From contig OX453282.1 of the NCBI GenBank assembly GCA_949710005.1, positions 13,330,236 to 13,394,235 on the forward strand: DNA of 64,000 nucleotides, given 5' to 3'. Positions 63,738-64,000 of this stretch are shown here, in pieces; the first letter of the stretch is position 1, and each line of letters starts with the position of its first letter. The DNA comes from Ricordea florida (lineage: Eukaryota; Cnidaria; Anthozoa; Corallimorpharia; Ricordeidae). Made by a program: the position numbers and the translations under genes. Below the pieces are notes generated by a model, which saw only the letters and a list, made by a program, of their open reading frames with translations, was not told the DNA's origin and made no database searches.

Positions 63738-64000
63738 CTTTGTTACTACGCATGCGCACTTCATACAATTGCCTTTAAACCCTTAAAATGAAAGATATTC
63801 TATCATATCTCGGCTTGCAGAATCTTTTCAATTCTGAAACTTTGCATACTTGTAGTATAAAGAAAGAATAACATCTACGTAAAAAGTAAAATTGATTGTA
63901 ATTCGCAATCCTATTGTATTTCAGCTGTCAACATATTAGCTTAAGGCAGCTGATTGTAAAGCATACTGCTCAGACAGTACTAAAGTTCATCAAATCAGTC
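63738..64000 (+). repeat. Partial monomer M108 cut by window edge
   Basis: The first 263 bases of another monomer carry the P markers ttttcaattctgaaac, catacttg and agaataac. The array clearly continues to the right. At the left edge, base 1 coincides with the chosen monomer boundary only because the phase was set there. Confidence 0.95.

Larger units (their letters stand above)
1..64000 (+). repeat. Satellite DNA array, 599-bp monomer, about 107.4 copies
   Basis: The same roughly 599-bp sequence repeats head to tail across the entire window, with no inversion and no unique insert. Monomers are numbered M1-M108 from the motif ctttgttact. Starts are 1, 601, 1200, 1800, 2399, 2998, 3598, 4198, 4797, 5397, 5996, 6595, 7194, 7794, 8393, 8992, 9592, 10191, 10791, 11390, 12001, 12600, 13199, 13810, 14409, 15008, 15619, 16218, 16818, 17417, 18017, 18616, 19227; then every 599 bp to 21623 (M37); 22015 (M38) then every 599 to 27406 (M47); 27798 (M48) then every 599 to 63738 (M108). 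Lengths (91x599, 10x600, 4x611, 2x392) sum exactly to 63,737. Copies differ by scattered substitutions and a few small indels. The boundary is arbitrary. No coding gene, tRNA or rRNA was seen. Long tandem arrays of this kind are characteristic of eukaryotic heterochromatin; the family is not one I recognise. Confidence 0.98.

Noticed and set aside
1-64000. CRISPR array or other spaced direct-repeat system
   Set aside because: The repeat unit is about 599 bp and directly contiguous. There are no short repeats with unique spacers and no cas-like genes.
1-64000. CENP-B box as evidence of a centromere
   Set aside because: I looked for the TTCG....A..CGGG core on both strands of the monomer. Partial TTCG matches occur (for example the complement of acgaaagg) but no CGGG follows. 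Centromeric identity cannot be claimed from sequence.
1-64000. Transposon-derived tandem repeat with terminal inverted repeats or target-site duplications
   Set aside because: No terminal inverted repeats, target-site duplications, poly(A) tail or transposase or reverse-transcriptase fragment could be seen in the monomer. An origin from a transposon cannot be excluded, but nothing supports it.
1-64000. tRNA, rRNA or intergenic rDNA spacer repeats
   Set aside because: No tRNA cloverleaf motifs or conserved rRNA segments were recognised. Without flanking rRNA genes in the window a link to rDNA spacers has no support.

Overview
The whole 64,000-base window is one uninterrupted head-to-tail satellite DNA array. 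The repeat unit is about 599 bp, all copies lie in the same orientation, and no unique sequence, gene, RNA gene or recognisable transposon interrupts it. Placing a boundary at the motif ctttgttact gives 107 complete monomers (91 of 599 bp, 10 of 600 bp, 4 of 611 bp, 2 of 392 bp; total 63,737 bp) plus a 263-bp partial copy at the right edge. One representative monomer (57748-58346) counts by hand to about 33% G+C with about 13 CpGs. That is only mildly below the roughly 16-17 expected by chance.

Organism: a long tandem array with nested higher-order structure is typical of eukaryotic heterochromatin (pericentromere, centromere, subtelomere, or a sex or B chromosome). I do not recognise the family and cannot name a species. 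The modest CpG deficit weakly favours a lineage or locus without heavy CpG methylation, such as many invertebrates.

Layout. (1) About 1-18,615: three alternating monomer classes, here called A, B and C, form an approximately 1.8-kb trimeric higher-order repeat. All ten 600-bp monomers are here, and the region holds a small conversion-like patch, a chimeric monomer and a trimer run marked by a 12-bp duplication. (2) About 18,616-22,613: a transition zone of mixed monomers, ending near the first 392-bp deleted monomer. (3) 22,614-32,589: an eight-monomer block present twice, separated by the second 392-bp deleted monomer. (4) About 32,590-52,356: new classes Q, P and R in runs, with blocks copied and reordered. 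(5) 52,357-63,737: a 7-monomer (4,193-bp) higher-order repeat, then a 5-monomer deletion derivative, then a second complete 7-mer. The array continues past both edges.

There are no genes to work together. The recurring 62-68-codon open frames start at TTG, lie at the same phase of the repeat, and exist only where one variable TAG reads TGG or another codon. They are by-products of the repeat. The interesting content is the array's record of unequal exchange, conversion-like patches, a deletion with a templated insertion, and segmental amplification. A secondary point is a splice-acceptor-like and splice-donor-like pair repeated in nearly every monomer. I found no support for a novel protein-based system.
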